NCBI GenBank assembly: GCA_025449115.1
Contig: JAHLKC010000102.1
Location: 79,969 to 143,968, forward strand
Source of the DNA: Chytridium lagenaria
Taxonomy: Eukaryota; Chytridiomycota; Chytridiomycetes; Chytridiales; Chytridiaceae
Direction of reading: 5' to 3'
Length of the DNA stretch: 64,000 bases
Position 1 is the first letter of the stretch, and the number at the start of each line of letters is the position of its first letter. The position numbers and the translations under genes are program-made. Shown in pieces: positions 52,880-64,000 of this stretch. The notes beneath the pieces were generated by a model that did not search any database, was not told the origin of the DNA, and worked only from the letters and a program-made list of their open reading frames with translations.

Positions 52880-55520
52880 CTACGTGTTCGTAACTGCAAG
52901 TTCACTCCTTTTTTCCTTCTCCTCCTTCTCCTTCTCATCCCTCTCTTTCGCAGCCACGGCCGATAGTGCATTAAATCCCCAATCCAACACCCGATCCGGG
53001 AGCGCCCACCTCAACGCAGCTGTTGCACGTGCATCCCACCCAACCCGATACCTCGTCTTTGGGTACGGAGCGGTCAACGCATGAACAATAGCGCGGGACG
53101 TATGACGAGACGAAGATTGAGCAGCGGTACGAGCAGATGAGGAAGGTGTAGTAGACTCGGATGTGATATTATCGACAGAGGATGTAGAAACGGTAAGGCT
53201 TTTTGATACAGAAGTCATGGAATTTAGAAGGGGCGTCGTCTCGTTCAACTTGGAGGAGGAGGAAGATGCCGAGTGGAGAGTTGTGTTTGACCCGGAAGCG
53301 GAGGAGGTGAGTTTCTTCATCTGCGGAGGCGATGAAGGCGTGGAATTGGGCTCGGATCGCGAGGAAGCGGCGGCTGCTTCGGAGAGATCGCGAACGGTCG
53401 AGATCAGCGGTCCGTAGAGACGCTCCGAGACTTCAACACGGTTTGAGGCGTCCCAGACGGGGTGGTGACGATGCATCCGTGACACACTACGTCCACGCTC
53501 TTCATCACTTTCTCCAGGCGCAATTGCGACAGCACGTGATGGCGTCGGGGGTTGGTACATCTGGTTGGGTCTGGATGAGGGCTGGGGAGTCAATGACCTT
53601 CTTGCTGGTGGGGAAACGGCACGCATGGGCCGGGGCGATCCAGTGTGTCCAAAATTTGGATTGGCTGATCGATTGTATGCAATCATCGACGGTGAAGGAG
53701 TTGCGGAAGTAGGTCCAACAGAGCTTCGCGAGAACGACCCTCAGGAGGGCTGTTTAGGCGACTCGGAACCGGGATGAAGGACGGTGATGCGCTCCTGAAA
53801 TGGCCTGAAGCGCGAGGAGATGTAGGCGATGTTGGCGATGTGACGTACTCCTCACGATCAAGAGGCTGAGAATTGTGACCGTATGACGAAAGCGAGCTCC
53901 ACGATCTTGGAGGCGGAGCCTTACGTGGTGGACTGATAGGCTCGGGCGGAGAGATGGGGCGAACATGGTCTGGCGAGTATGGATGAATGCTTAAGCCACC
54001 GATAGGAAAGGAGGATGGAGACACGGGATGAAATCGGGCGAGTGATGAAGGAGACTCAATGTTGACGAGAGATGGTCGGCGTGATGTGGGTGCCGGCGAT
54101 AAAGGGTTGGAGTTTGGCGGAGAGCTAGGCTGTGGTGGTAAAGGTGTACTTGACGGCGCGGGTGTCATGGGTTTCTGCTGATGAAGCTGGTAGCTGTGAT
54201 TCTTATCATTATCAAGCTTTGATCCTAAAGGCTGGTTGGGGGACCATGCATTCGCATCCAGAGATCCTGGTTCAATGATGGAAACGCTAATCCCAAAAGG
54301 ATACAATTCAACCCTAAGACTGTCCGACACTGCAGAAAGGGCCTAATAAAATAATATATTAATAAACGATAAAGCAACGCACGCCAAATTGTAGTTCAAA
54401 ACTCACCATCTTACTAGCAGCATAGCTACCATTAATAGGAGCCGCAGTCAATCCAGCAGACGAGCAGACATTGACAATACGTCCCTTCGACTCCCTCAAA
54501 AGCGGCAAAAAAACACTGCGTCACGGCAACCGCTCCCGCAGTATTAATCTCATAACATCGCATAAGTTCCGCTAATGGTAAAAGCTCCATTGGTCCAGGA
54601 GATTCTGTTCCTTCACAATTGACGATACCGACAAGAATAGTTGCTGCTGTGGAGGCCGCCGCTACAGCTGTCGGGCTAGTCGCACGTGAAGGAACAAACA
54701 GCTCTTCGTCTTCCTCTTCCTCGAAATCCGATGCGTTGACGGGAGGCATCATTGCGAGTCTACTGTGACCTCGTGGCATCGGAGTTGCGGAATGAACGGC
54801 CATCTTTGGCGACAAAGACTTTAAGGGGTCGAAAGGTTTTGAGGGTGATGTTGCTTCGGCATCTTCGGGAACGCTATCTAAAGATCGACTTGAGAAGCCT
54901 TGTTGCAAAAGAGTTTCAGCACGCTGTGACGGATCCTCTGGTGCTACTCCCAAATGTTCGCAGACGAATTCGTAGGCGTCACGAAGGCTGTCTGGTGATG
55001 TGACGTCCAAGATAAAAGGAACACAGAGGCCTTTAGATCCATCACGTTTACATCTGCTCTGTAGACGGCGTCCCTCCTCTATTGATCCCACACCAGCGAA
55101 AACGGTGTATCCTAATGCACATAGACTACAGAAATCCAATGAAGAAGTTAACTTAGAAGAAAAGAATCATACTATCAAAATAAAAAAAACTAATGCCACT
55201 TACGTCCGAACACAATGAGCTCCAACCCTCCCCTTTGCACCCGTCACCAGAATAGCTCCATGTTCATGAACCTTAAACTCCAGATTGTATCCCAACACAG
55301 TATTAGCAGCCACAGACAATCCAGTATTCAAAGAGTAGGATATGTAATCGGCAACTGCCAGGTAGTCCACCTTTCCATCGGCGGTGGACAGAGACATGAC
55401 GCTGTTGGCCAGCTCTCCATTGTCGTTGGTCTTTCGTGGTCCTAGAATCGGAGTGGCCAAGGTCCGCAGCATGGAGGCTGTCCCCATAGCCATGGAGACT
55501 GTTCCCCGCGCTAAAAACAT
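52880..55520 (-). CDS. Short-chain dehydrogenase/reductase with large disordered insertions
   Basis: NAD(P)-dependent oxidoreductase of the classical SDR fold; the retinol/hydroxysteroid/hydroxybutyrate dehydrogenase-like branch is the best guess. Cofactor motif AILVTGAKGRVGAHCVR, then LCALGYTVFAGV. Active-site serine in IVNVCSSAGLTAAP and catalytic YxxxK in GSYAASKMALSAVSDSLRVE, then FGISVSIIEPGSL. The C-terminal TAPYPKTRYRVGWDARATAA and LRWALPDRVLDWGF match the usual SDR tail. Two insertions are unusual: about 70 acidic/Ser-rich residues after the cofactor half (EEEEDEELFVPSRATS), and some 300 Ser/Pro-rich residues between the IEPG motif and the tail. The N-terminus (MFLARGTVSMAMG at 55520) is hydrophobic and may anchor in a membrane. 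Introns near 55137-55200 and 54352-54408. Frame breaks near 54505 (T run) and 53690. Confidence 0.83.
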
Positions 55521-56947
55521 TCTCTTATTAAAGTCCTGTATTTCGAGAAAGAAGGCATAAGTTTATCGGCGATGGGTTTGTCTTGTCCGAGTAAGGAGGT
55601 GGTATCCTTTCCAGCAATACATTACCTTTACTTTCCAAAGATATCAGAAAACTTCCAGCTAACTCTACGTATTGATAGATGGCTAACAACGAAGATGAAT
55701 GACGGCGTAGAACGCAGTGGATGAATGACGTCTCCACTTAACGGATGCAGATGGCACAGAGTGTGTGGGTGACGAACTCTGCCGAAAATCAACACAAAAA
55801 AAAAGGAATCAAATTTTCCATTCAGTTGCACCAGCACTCATGTGAGCGAGCTCATGATTGTCTGAAGTTTCAAACAGACTGGAAGGGCTTCGTCGGGATC
55901 TCTTGTCACGAAGCACATTCGCGAGCCTGTCAATAATGCCTCGAGACTTGTAAAGGGATACTCTTGGGAACGCAAGCCGTTGAAGAAGAATCTATTCCGC
56001 TCTCCGATCATCTTCGTGTACAGTATCATTTCAACATTTACCAGAGTATTTTGAGCGTGCGTTTCAGTTTCTTGAGAAGGGGAGGCAGGTGGGGAAGGTG
56101 TTGGTGCATTACATTATGGTGGAAGCTGTGAATGAAGTCCACATTTTTGATTTCCTGTCAGGAAAAAGTTTAGAGGTAAAGCGCAAACTGGGAATTGGAA
56201 TATGCCGGGTGATTTCGATGGGGCCAAAGAATAGGTTGCATTAAAAATGGAATATCTTGTTTTTTCTCACTCTTCGGCTCTTCCCTGTTGGTGTTTGTTT
56301 TCTCATATTGGTAGTTTTACAACACATATCCATGATGGCTGGAATCTCGAAGGTGCGTAAAAAAAATACAAACCTCGTTTGATGACAGTAAGTTTCTCGC
56401 TTCGTTTGAGATAGTGATATAAATTTTGTGTTTCTTACGCAAACATAAAGGCATCTTTTTTATTAGATATTCAAAGCAAGTAGGTTAAACGATTTTGATT
56501 ATGAGTTCAAAGATAGAGATCAGAAAATTGCAAAAAAAAATGAAAACAAAAGTAATAAGCGGAACATGACGATACGTGAAAGGATTACCATCCTTATCAT
56601 TTTCTTCTTTAAGGTGGGTAATTAACATTATATGGCTCTCAGTTCCTCTCGACTGAACGGAGAGGCAGAGATACGTCTTTTTCAGGTAGCCCTGCACCGA
56701 CTCCGCGATCAAGTATTTATAAATTTGTAATTTTTGAGATTGCTTATGGTTTCAATGCAATTTTATTAATTAATGTGATATGAGGACGCATCATAACCAA
56801 TGTGGAAAGTGAGCAGAGTCGAAGAGATGCACCAAAAGTGGGATCAAAGAATTGTAAAAGAAAAAAAAAAGTATGAAAAACTATGCAAAATTAGACGCGA
56901 AAGGAGATTCGTTCGATCAAGCGGTGACGATGAACCAAAAGAACCGT
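55521..56947. other. Intergenic spacer
   Basis: No supported gene. Holds the promoter of the dehydrogenase gene and the 3' flank of the secreted-protein gene. Small ORFs (for example 55838-56029 and 56485-56712, minus) lack recognisable features. Confidence 0.45.
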
Positions 56948-57949
56948 TTAAGCAGTGACAGTGAACCTCCAGTTCTTGCCAAAAGAAGAGTCCCAGGCCG
57001 ATCCGATTGCAGTCTGGCAAGAGAAAAAGACCTGGAGCTCACCAGCGACAACCTTCTCAGCAGGGATAGTAACGGTGGACTCAGTCTTGACGAGACCGTT
57101 GCGAGAGACGTAGTGAGCGTCGTAGACAACACCTTCGCCAGATTGGCCGTTAGAGATCCAGTGGGCGGTGATGGTTTGAGTCTATTTTCAAAACAGGTTA
57201 GAACCCAAAGAGATAGGGGTAGGGGGGAGTGACGTGGGGGGGGGGGCGGGGGGGACATAAAAACACTCACAGCTTCGTCAGGCTTGACGGTGCAAGGGCT
57301 CCTTGCGGGATCATATGCGATTCCGACGGGGGTACCAGCCTTAAGCGACCCATCCACAACAGATTTGGAGTCCGTGTTAAACTTGATGATACCGCCGTGG
57401 ATCACAAAGTTGAAGTTTTTGCCAAACGCTGAGTCATAGACGGGGGCGTTTGAACCGACCTGAGCGGAGAACCAGAAGGAAAGGGGACCGGTGGCGGTGT
57501 GACTGGGGATGTAGAGGTAGGGGCGGTTAAGAGCATCCGCGTTGGTGCTGAGAAGGGGCACGGAGGTGACGGCGTTGTTGAGCTTGTAGTAGCGGTCACG
57601 GTGGTGTTGGCCTGATAAATAGAATAAAGATTGTTTTTTTTTAGTTCAAGGGCCGATATTAATTAAAATTCAGAATTTGACCCCGAAGCCGGTAAAAACG
57701 GTACAAAGGACCGATTTTTAGGGAAAATACTCACGGTATCAACTGAGGCGTTCACGAGCGGCAAAATACGCTTGAGATCGTAGGTAACGAAAACACCATC
57801 CTCAAAGTCGATGGGAGCAGCGTTAACAAAGTCAACGCCAAAGTCAATGGTGGCTTGATTGGCGGGGGAACGCGACGACGCTCAAGAGGAGCGGCGGTGC
57901 TCATGACCGCAGAGGCGACGAGAGTGAGAAGGAGAGAGATAGGAGTCAT
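56948..57949 (-). CDS. Secreted protein of unknown function with a duplicated SFGKN-containing module
   Basis: Start ATG 57949 gives a clean signal peptide, MTPISLLLTLVASAVMSTAA, followed by PLERRR, a likely dibasic processing site. After a frame break the mature part reads IDFGVDFVNAAPIDFEDGVF. An intron lies at about 57613-57734. The next exon includes LNRPYLYIPSHTATGPLSFW and ends its first module with YDSAFGKNFNFVIHGG. A second intron is at about 57186-57269. The last exon encodes TQTITAHWISNGQSGEGVVY and ends WDSSFGKNWRFTVTA with stop at 56948-56950. The paired (Y/W)DS(A/S)FGKN(F/W) endings suggest two related beta-rich modules. I do not recognise the family; a carbohydrate-binding or cell-surface role is only a guess from the secretion signal. 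Confidence 0.72.
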
Positions 57950-59058
57950 TTTAATTTGAGGATTAGAGAGAGAGAATGAGGTTGTTTGAGTTGAAGGTGT
58001 GGGTGAAATGGAACGGAAGAGCTGGCCCTTTTATAGGCAGAGGATGAAGGTACCATAATTGATCGATTTTATCTTTTCCTTCACGTTTTTTTCATTTCAC
58101 TTAAGCAGTAAGCGCAGTTAACGTGTCAAAAGCCCATACACAGGGACGAGTGTTATTAGGTGAGCCGACATTTTGGGCTACCAGATGTTGTACATTTTGT
58201 GTTGCGTTTGAGCAGACATTTTCATCATCAGCCGCCGTTTCCCCCCAATTTTTTTCCCTCTCTTTTTGGACCCTTAGATGGCTCGTGCTAATAGTAATGA
58301 AGCCTCTCACCGTTGATGACGACAGGGCTTCCCTTGCCCGACCCTGTTGTCTTACATATATACAACAGAGGAAAAGATGGAAATGAGGTCTACATCGATG
58401 AGTAGTGTGAGCAACGCTACTGCAAGATGGAAATAAATATTATATAGTAAATATACCCTTTCAACATCGAACGTAAAACGGCGCAATCTGTTTTCAGCTT
58501 TTTTTCTTTTAATTGCATGACAAGAGCTTGCTTAATAATAAACCGTTGTGGTGTAGAATGGGGCTGTTAGAAAATAAAGTGATATCGATAAGACAACGAC
58601 GTTCAAGAGGGGCCTCTATGTAGAGAGTTGGAGTTCTGCCTTCTCATGGCCGCTTTCCACACAAAACCTCCCTGATTCCATGGGCTTGCGAACTCAACAC
58701 ACCTTGACGACGAAGCTCTTACACGTCACGTCCAGACGCGTGTCGTAATGAGGTTGAGTCCTCTTTCTTTTTAGCAATCTTAATGATAAAAAATATTAAC
58801 TGAAAGTGATCTTCGTCAAAATTGGTTGGATATGAAAAGAGGCGAGTGAAACGATAGACTGTTTATTCGTTTTAGAGGATGTGAAAGAATATATAAAAAA
58901 GGATAAGGATATATACATTTTTTTTAGACGGTTTATTGCAAACCTCATAAGAACGTTTTAGTTGAAAAAATGTATAAGAAAAATAAATAAATAAATTCAG
59001 GCAAAACGTGAAGAAGAAGGTACGAAGCTTTTAAAAATAATAAATTAAAGAGCGATGA
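57950..59058. other. Intergenic spacer upstream of the secreted-protein gene
   Basis: Apart from the TATA element near 58027 no feature is supported. An 87-codon + strand ORF at 58123-58386 has no recognisable motif. The region from about 58900 to 59050 is AT-rich. Confidence 0.45.
58027..58035 (-). promoter_or_regulatory. TATA-box candidate for the secreted-protein gene
   Basis: Reads TATAAAAGG on the minus strand, 78 bp upstream of the start codon at 57949. Position and sequence fit a strong TATA promoter. It is the clearest TATA element in the window; transcription from it is inferred. Confidence 0.6.
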
Positions 59059-61230
59059 TCACTGTCGTGTAGCTTGATTGCTGTTAAAACCACCACTAGT
59101 AATATTGGAGCCGTTACGGAGATCTTGATTGTTCTTCAAAGCATTCGCACTGAATATGAATGTCAGCAATTGCACTTCACCGACACGAAACTCTGGATGA
59201 TACTTACAATGCCTTCACCATGTTGTGAAAAACTTCTTGAAGGTGAGAGATTTCGTAAAATATGTTTCTTAGATCAAGGCGTTAGAAAGTAGAAACGTGT
59301 TTTGTACACACCTATTTGCTAACTTATCTTTATGCAAAGATTCAAAGTGAAAGTTGGTCACTTCCTTAATGGATCGGATGATGTCGTTCTATCCATGAGA
59401 AGGCAGTTAATTTTTTAATCTGATGGTTCAACAAAAAGAAGAAGCGAGACTTACGAGTGGACGGGAAATGATGAATGACATGCCACCAGCTATGACCACC
59501 CTAGCAACGCCAAGACAATCGAAATGATAAGACTTTTCTTCAAGCTTTCTTCAACTTCGCCAAAGAACGTGGACCTGTAAATGAAGGTAGAAAAAGGTTT
59601 AGCACTGACCAAAAAGCACGCTTCAAAAGATAGATTTTTTTTTAATACCTTGGTACGGCAGCAATAACTCTGAAAGGATGACCACTGGGTGTGTACACCG
59701 TTTTCAATCCAACGAGATAATTGACAGACGACGAGTCCAACCTCGTGTTGATCCATACAAATTGATCTGGAGCCGCCGAATAATCGCCAAATTGTTTTCG
59801 GACTAGACTCCCAAGATCGTTGATCAGAGTTGCGTTGGAGGTGAACAAAGAAACTGGTAATCGTACGGTAAAAAGAATTAGGCTCGCACATGTACACATT
59901 TAAAAGATAAAAAATCACAGCTCACATTGAACTCCATTAACAAGCGTCCCGTTCACAACAGTATTGTCCGTGCCTAACGCAAAATCCTCACTATTCGAAA
60001 TTAAGAGTCCCATGGCATCAGTTAAAACGATAATGCTGTCCTCAGAGGGCTTCAAATTTTTCAACTTCCAGTTGAATGCCTGCTTTAAATTAATCCACGC
60101 ATTGCAACTGTAAGTGGGGACACGACTGATGAGGTTTGAGTAGTAAGGGTAGGCGAATGCGTAATTCTGGTTTCGAACCCAGTCTGCTTTCCATGCGCTT
60201 GAATTCGCTTCGAGAGCCGCAAAACCAGCTGTTCCCGCAGAGTTTCCGTTGGGGCGTGCTATACCGATGGGATTGAGTAGGTCGACGACACCCGTAACTT
60301 GACGTGCAGCAAATAAAATATTGGGTGCGATTAGATGATATTTCCAGCAGATTTTAGGTTTGACTTACCACGGTCCACAGGTCGAGTGAAGATTGTGGGT
60401 CCAAACCGATAAGTGATGTAACGAGCTATTGCATTACATGAACAAACTAAAAGCCGACATTATTATCTTACCTGCTGGTTGACTCCTGTTGCTATTAAAA
60501 TAAGCGACTCCAAGCATGGTTAAATTCGTTCCAAAAGTGGTTCCAGCAGGAACAAGGCCTGGAAAGTTAAACATTAGATATTCACATATAACGAGATAAA
60601 CGCGAACTGCACCCACCGGTGAAGTTTGGGTATGTAAAACACATGATCTGGGCATAAAGGGGACGTGTTTCCAAGGAATTCGCGTTCGCAAAATGTAGCA
60701 TCGCATGGCCCTCAGCAAACGCATTTGAGGAATTTTGAATGTCAACAAAGTTGTAAAGAAGAGCGTCACGGATGGCCGGAAGGTTCCTATGTAAAATTAG
60801 CTTTTAGCCTTTTACTGATAGATGATGATGGGCAAAACGATGCGGGACAAGAAAACTTACGCGAATTGCGCAGTGATTGTTTCGGTTGAAGTAAAAGTGC
60901 CAGTGAGGATGGCGGATGTCTCGCCCAAAACTGAGTTCATGACGGTGATAGAAGATGATCCTAGAGATTTATTTGATGCTTGGGTCATAAGGACGACGGT
61001 TCTGATGTGGGCATCGGTGAGATTCATGCAATTCCGGCGCAAACCCAAATCATGACTTACGGAACCCACACCATGGCCACTGTTGCCATAATTAACAACA
61101 GAATACCGACGCCGAGAGGAATCCCCACAGCCTTTTTCACGACAGTCTTTGTGGATGCTGCATCATCGTGCCCAGGATTTTTGTCGGTTTGACTAAATGA
61201 CCTCTTTGAAGCTGGCGCACTTTGCGACAT
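59059..61230 (-). CDS. Two-TM membrane protein with large extracellular sensor-like domain and no output domain
   Basis: Start MSQSAPASKRSFSQTDKNPG at 61230, then a first membrane helix (GIPLGVGILLLIMATVAMVW). An extracellular region of some 450 residues has many N-glycosylation-type sites (for example NLT, NSS, NRS, NAT, NGT). It includes LRRNCMNLTDAHIRTVVL, RNQNYAFAYPYYSNLISRVP, DSIIVLTDAMGLLISNSED and TPSGHPFRVIAAVPRY; the layout recalls a double-CACHE ligand-binding domain. A second helix follows (SLIISIVLALLGVVIAGGMS), then a short cytoplasmic part with IIRSIKEVTNFHFESLHKDK and FHNMVKAFANALKNNQDL. It ends with stop at 59059-59061, without kinase, cyclase or receiver. About eight introns; small frame breaks near 59480 and 60440. 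The cytoplasmic stub resembles the linker of fungal histidine kinases or cyclases. Ligand unknown. Confidence 0.7.
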
Positions 61231-63001
61231 CGTCAATAAAGATAAATATCTGAATAGCGTCGCCTTCTAAAATTAATTTATTTCGACTCTTTTCAGTTAT
61301 GATGCCGTAGATCCACCTAGTTTAAGAAACATATGGGATATTTTAAGGAGATTTACATAACATTATGAGGTGAATCCGGAATATCGGTAGATTTAGACAC
61401 CCTCTCTTTGGAAGTAAATCTTAACCCCTATAAGGAGGTAAAGTCCCGTCATCAAGCTCCAAGTTCCGAAATCTAACGTCTGTGCTAATCTATTGGGAAC
61501 GTTATCGCCACTTTCTTCCCGCCCCCTTTCCCGTCGACGCCAGGCATTTCCACGTGGCTTTCGCCATCTGCAGTGGGAGGGACGCCAATGGGGAAATACA
61601 ACAGAAGGAATGATAACAACGTTGGTATCATTTATTTAATATTGTCTAGAAGAAGATTGGCACCGACATTGGATAGGATATAATTAAGTAAAGGGGAGTT
61701 AAAGGTGAGTTGGGAGAAAATGCGAAGGAGGCGCCCGTATATAAAGTGATTTGAAATAAAATGAAAAAAAAAAAAACAAAAAAAAAAAAAAAAAAAACCA
61801 ACACGGATTCTGATAAACTTTAAGGGCAACCTTTTAAATTGATGTCTAGAGAATAGCAGCGTTTTTTCGAAACCCCCTGCATGGACTTTTGTGTATGGAA
61901 AAAGCTTCTAGCAGCCCCCCAGGAATTTCGTCGAAAACTAAGAGTTAGTATGGTAGTAAAAAGTGGTCTTACATTCAGGAAGCAAGAGCAAGATCACGTC
62001 CTCTTTGTCAGGTTCTTTGTCCAGTAGCTACCGATCAAAGACCTCTGTGAAACTACGGCCTCCTACCACGTATCCAAAGATATCGTAGGAGTTTTCAATA
62101 GGATCTCGTACCTTCTAGTGGGACCAGAAAACCTGTCTACGCATAAAATAAAGTTTAGTGAGTATAAACAGAGATAAACAATGTCTAGAGCATGAAGTAA
62201 AAGAAGTTCAATGATGATCAGCGGGAACTAAATAAAGGTAAAGGAAAGGGAAAGAGGTATACAAGCACGGAAAAAGAGAACAAGAAAAGAAGGCTTAACC
62301 GGGAATTACTTGAAGTAGATCATCGCAAACATGATTGCCTGTTCCATTGTTCATCTTGGCGGTAAGGGCATTTCTTTAGCACTCAATGCTAAGTGCAATC
62401 TCCAAACCTGAAGCAATGGCAAAGAGGGGATGCTGCTTTTCACTCCATCTCACAGGCCATGAGCCAAAGGGGGGTTTATTAAAAAGGGCCTTACAGCAGC
62501 CGATCACTTAACGCCATGGAACATACACAGTGTTGTGAAGAATTTGTGATCTTCTCTTGAACCATCCCTCCCTACCTAGCTTCGACTAGGGGGTAGGGGA
62601 GAAGAGTAAAGGAGTTGCTCCAGCAGAGCAAGTCCACAGAGCACCTAGAGACAGGATGTACTCCTGAATCTAAGTGATGTTGTTGTTGTTTGGCGATGGT
62701 GTGGGTGAGTGATCGCGAGATTCTGCTTATTTAAGGGAGAAGGGAACGTGTTTAGTATCTTCATTATCGACTTACCTTGCTTCTAAACCAATATCAGCAC
62801 CAGATCGTCTCCTGGCGATCGGGGATGGCTATAAGTCTCCATGCCACCCTACTATGGCACCTTTTGGAACATGGGCTCTCGTTTGCCTCTCAGAGCTTAG
62901 AACAGGGTAACCTCACTCATTGCCTGCCATTAGCGCCTGATCATCGGGTCGGAGAGCACCAGAGGTGGAATGTAGCTGACCAAGCCTTGACTAAAGGACA
63001 C
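61231..63001. other. Spacer between the sensor gene and the LTR element
   Basis: No coding evidence. Poly-A stretches at 61763-61797 (+ strand). An imperfect hairpin based on CCCTACCTAG and its bulged complement lies at about 62569-62597. 62300-63000 may be part of another decayed transposon, but no motif supports it. Confidence 0.4.
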
Positions 63002-63482
63002 TGTGAATGAGGAGGGATTCCATCACAGCCTTCTGTCTCAAACGGCCGGATTGCAGCTTCACCAGGTGGTAAGGGGGCAGAGGGGTCGACTGTCATCCAA
63101 CTAAGAGTGAAGGGGACATCACGCCGCGAGGCCACGCGCGTGGTGATAGAGGATAGGGGATCAACTCAATATCAACTACTTAATTCAACAAGGTACAAAT
63201 TAAATCAAGAAATCTCTCATATTAAAGTAATACACAAAATACAAATAAATAATAGACACAACATATGCACAGACACATAAACGGCACATATGCGCGCCAC
63301 CTCCTTCAATAAAAACCCTATAAACGTGGGGAAAAACTATATATAAAAAACCCAAAGGGAAAAGAAGGGAGGATTCAATATGACGCGTAAATATATGCGT
63401 CGACGCGGGAAAAGGAACTCAACGGACTTAGGCAAAATGTCCTTATGAGCCATAGGCCATGTGAATAATGTAATTCTTCACA
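63002..63482 (-). mobile_element. Putative 3' LTR of a retrotransposon
   Basis: On the minus strand the segment begins TGTGAAGAATTACATTATTC and ends with TTCACA, giving TG...CA ends and a 6-bp terminal inverted repeat over 481 bp. It contains a TATA-like TATATATAG near 63340. A polypurine tract immediately precedes it and a retroelement-like ORF end lies just upstream. The lower boundary is less sure: another CA end near 63150 would give a shorter LTR. The partner LTR lies outside the window. Confidence 0.5.
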
Positions 63483-63495
63483 TTCTCCCGTTTTT
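63483..63495 (-). other. Polypurine tract of the LTR element
   Basis: Reads AAAAACGGGAGAA on the minus strand and ends directly at the TG of the proposed LTR. This is where plus-strand DNA synthesis would be primed in a retrotransposon. Confidence 0.55.
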
Positions 63496-63525
63496 AAGAA
63501 AAGACTTACGTAAGAAAAGTCTAAC

Positions 63526-64000
63526 TTAGTTGTCAGAAGTATAAGAACTATCTGTAAATATATCAGAGCTTGCATTATCGGCAAGTCTATAAGGCCAAGG
63601 CTTGGCAAGGGTTATATAATTGTTACCGTCTAGCAGCTCAATGGCTAGTGGTACTTCAAAGTTATTATCAGGATAATCATCATCAAGATTATTATCTATA
63701 TCAGGTTCCAACTGAGGAACTGCATCTTCAATAGGATTCTGGTCATCAGAGTCTATGGGTACAGCCTGCCGTAAAGTACGTTTTGCCCTTGCGCTTACGT
63801 TTCTTTATGGGGCTATGAGGGTATCATCAAGGATACCTTCATTTTCATCCTCACTACGATAACCATCATTATCTTCAGGCATCGTGTAGGATATGGGCTT
63901 AGGCGCAAGTCTCTTGCGGCCAGCATTCTTTTCATACACTACTCTTAGAGCATATGCGGTGGGCTGTGTCTTAGCAACACGGTCCCAGTAATCTTTAACT
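63526..64000 (-). pseudogene. C-terminal end of a retroelement-like polyprotein (runs off the window, in-frame stop)
   Basis: The minus frame reads VKDYWDRVAKTQPTAYALRV at the window edge, then KRLAPKPISYTMPEDNDGYR and an acidic stretch. A TAA at 63805-63807 interrupts it. The same frame then continues with ARAKRTLRQAVPIDSDDQNP and FEVPLAIELLDGNNYITLAK to the final stop at 63526. No integrase, reverse transcriptase or RNase H motif falls inside the window, so the call rests on the polypurine tract and LTR that follow. The in-frame stop suggests a decayed copy; a sequencing error is also possible. Superfamily undecided. Confidence 0.4.

Noticed and set aside
53332..53712. A 126-codon + strand ORF rich in Arg and Trp
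   Set aside because: Antisense of the Ser/Pro-rich insertion of the dehydrogenase; no independent support.
56873..57232. A 119-codon + strand ORF
   Set aside because: Antisense shadow of the last exon of the secreted-protein gene.

Overview
The window looks like nuclear DNA of a fungus, probably an early-diverging, zoosporic (chytrid-like) one. The genes are eukaryotic and broken by short GT-AG introns, mostly 50-125 nt. They include core fungal genes (GCN1, trifunctional C1-THF synthase, glycogen phosphorylase, UTP13) and fungal white-collar-type GATA factors. An F-box/ankyrin gene and a two-TM extracellular-sensor protein favour a chytrid-like lineage. The phylum is inference; no marker settles it.

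Layout. 1-7327 (-): GCN1, 3' end cut off by the window edge. 8928-12398 (+): C1-THF synthase. 12717-14691 (+): aldehyde dehydrogenase. 15253-16638 (+): F-box/ankyrin protein. About 16690-17807 (-): a decayed coiled-coil gene. 18621-24130 (-): glycogen phosphorylase in about 18 exons, with very long low-complexity introns. 25805-30077 (+): UTP13, ending beside a G-rich minisatellite. 30221-35574: a satellite array of 29 monomers of about 186 bp. 36486-39232 (-): TALE homeodomain factor. 40347-42218 (-), 43912-45278 (+) and 49406-51932 (+): three GATA zinc-finger genes. 52880-55520 (-): short-chain dehydrogenase with large disordered insertions. 56948-57949 (-): secreted protein. 59059-61230 (-): membrane sensor-like protein. 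63002-64000 (-): the 3' end of an LTR retroelement that runs off the window.

How they relate. The left half holds housekeeping genes for amino-acid starvation signalling, one-carbon metabolism, glycogen breakdown and ribosome biogenesis, with no operon-like logic. The 36.5-52 kb segment is a transcription-factor neighbourhood: one TALE homeodomain gene and three GATA genes. Two of the GATA genes are divergent across a 1.7 kb spacer. The two on the + strand share both intron positions around the zinc finger.

Caution. Nearly every conserved gene carries single-base frame breaks, mostly at or near homopolymers, in families that are normally essential. I read these as uncorrected long-read errors rather than pseudogenes. 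Exon coordinates are therefore outer limits joined across apparent frameshifts. No tRNA, rRNA, CRISPR array or bacterial-type element was seen.
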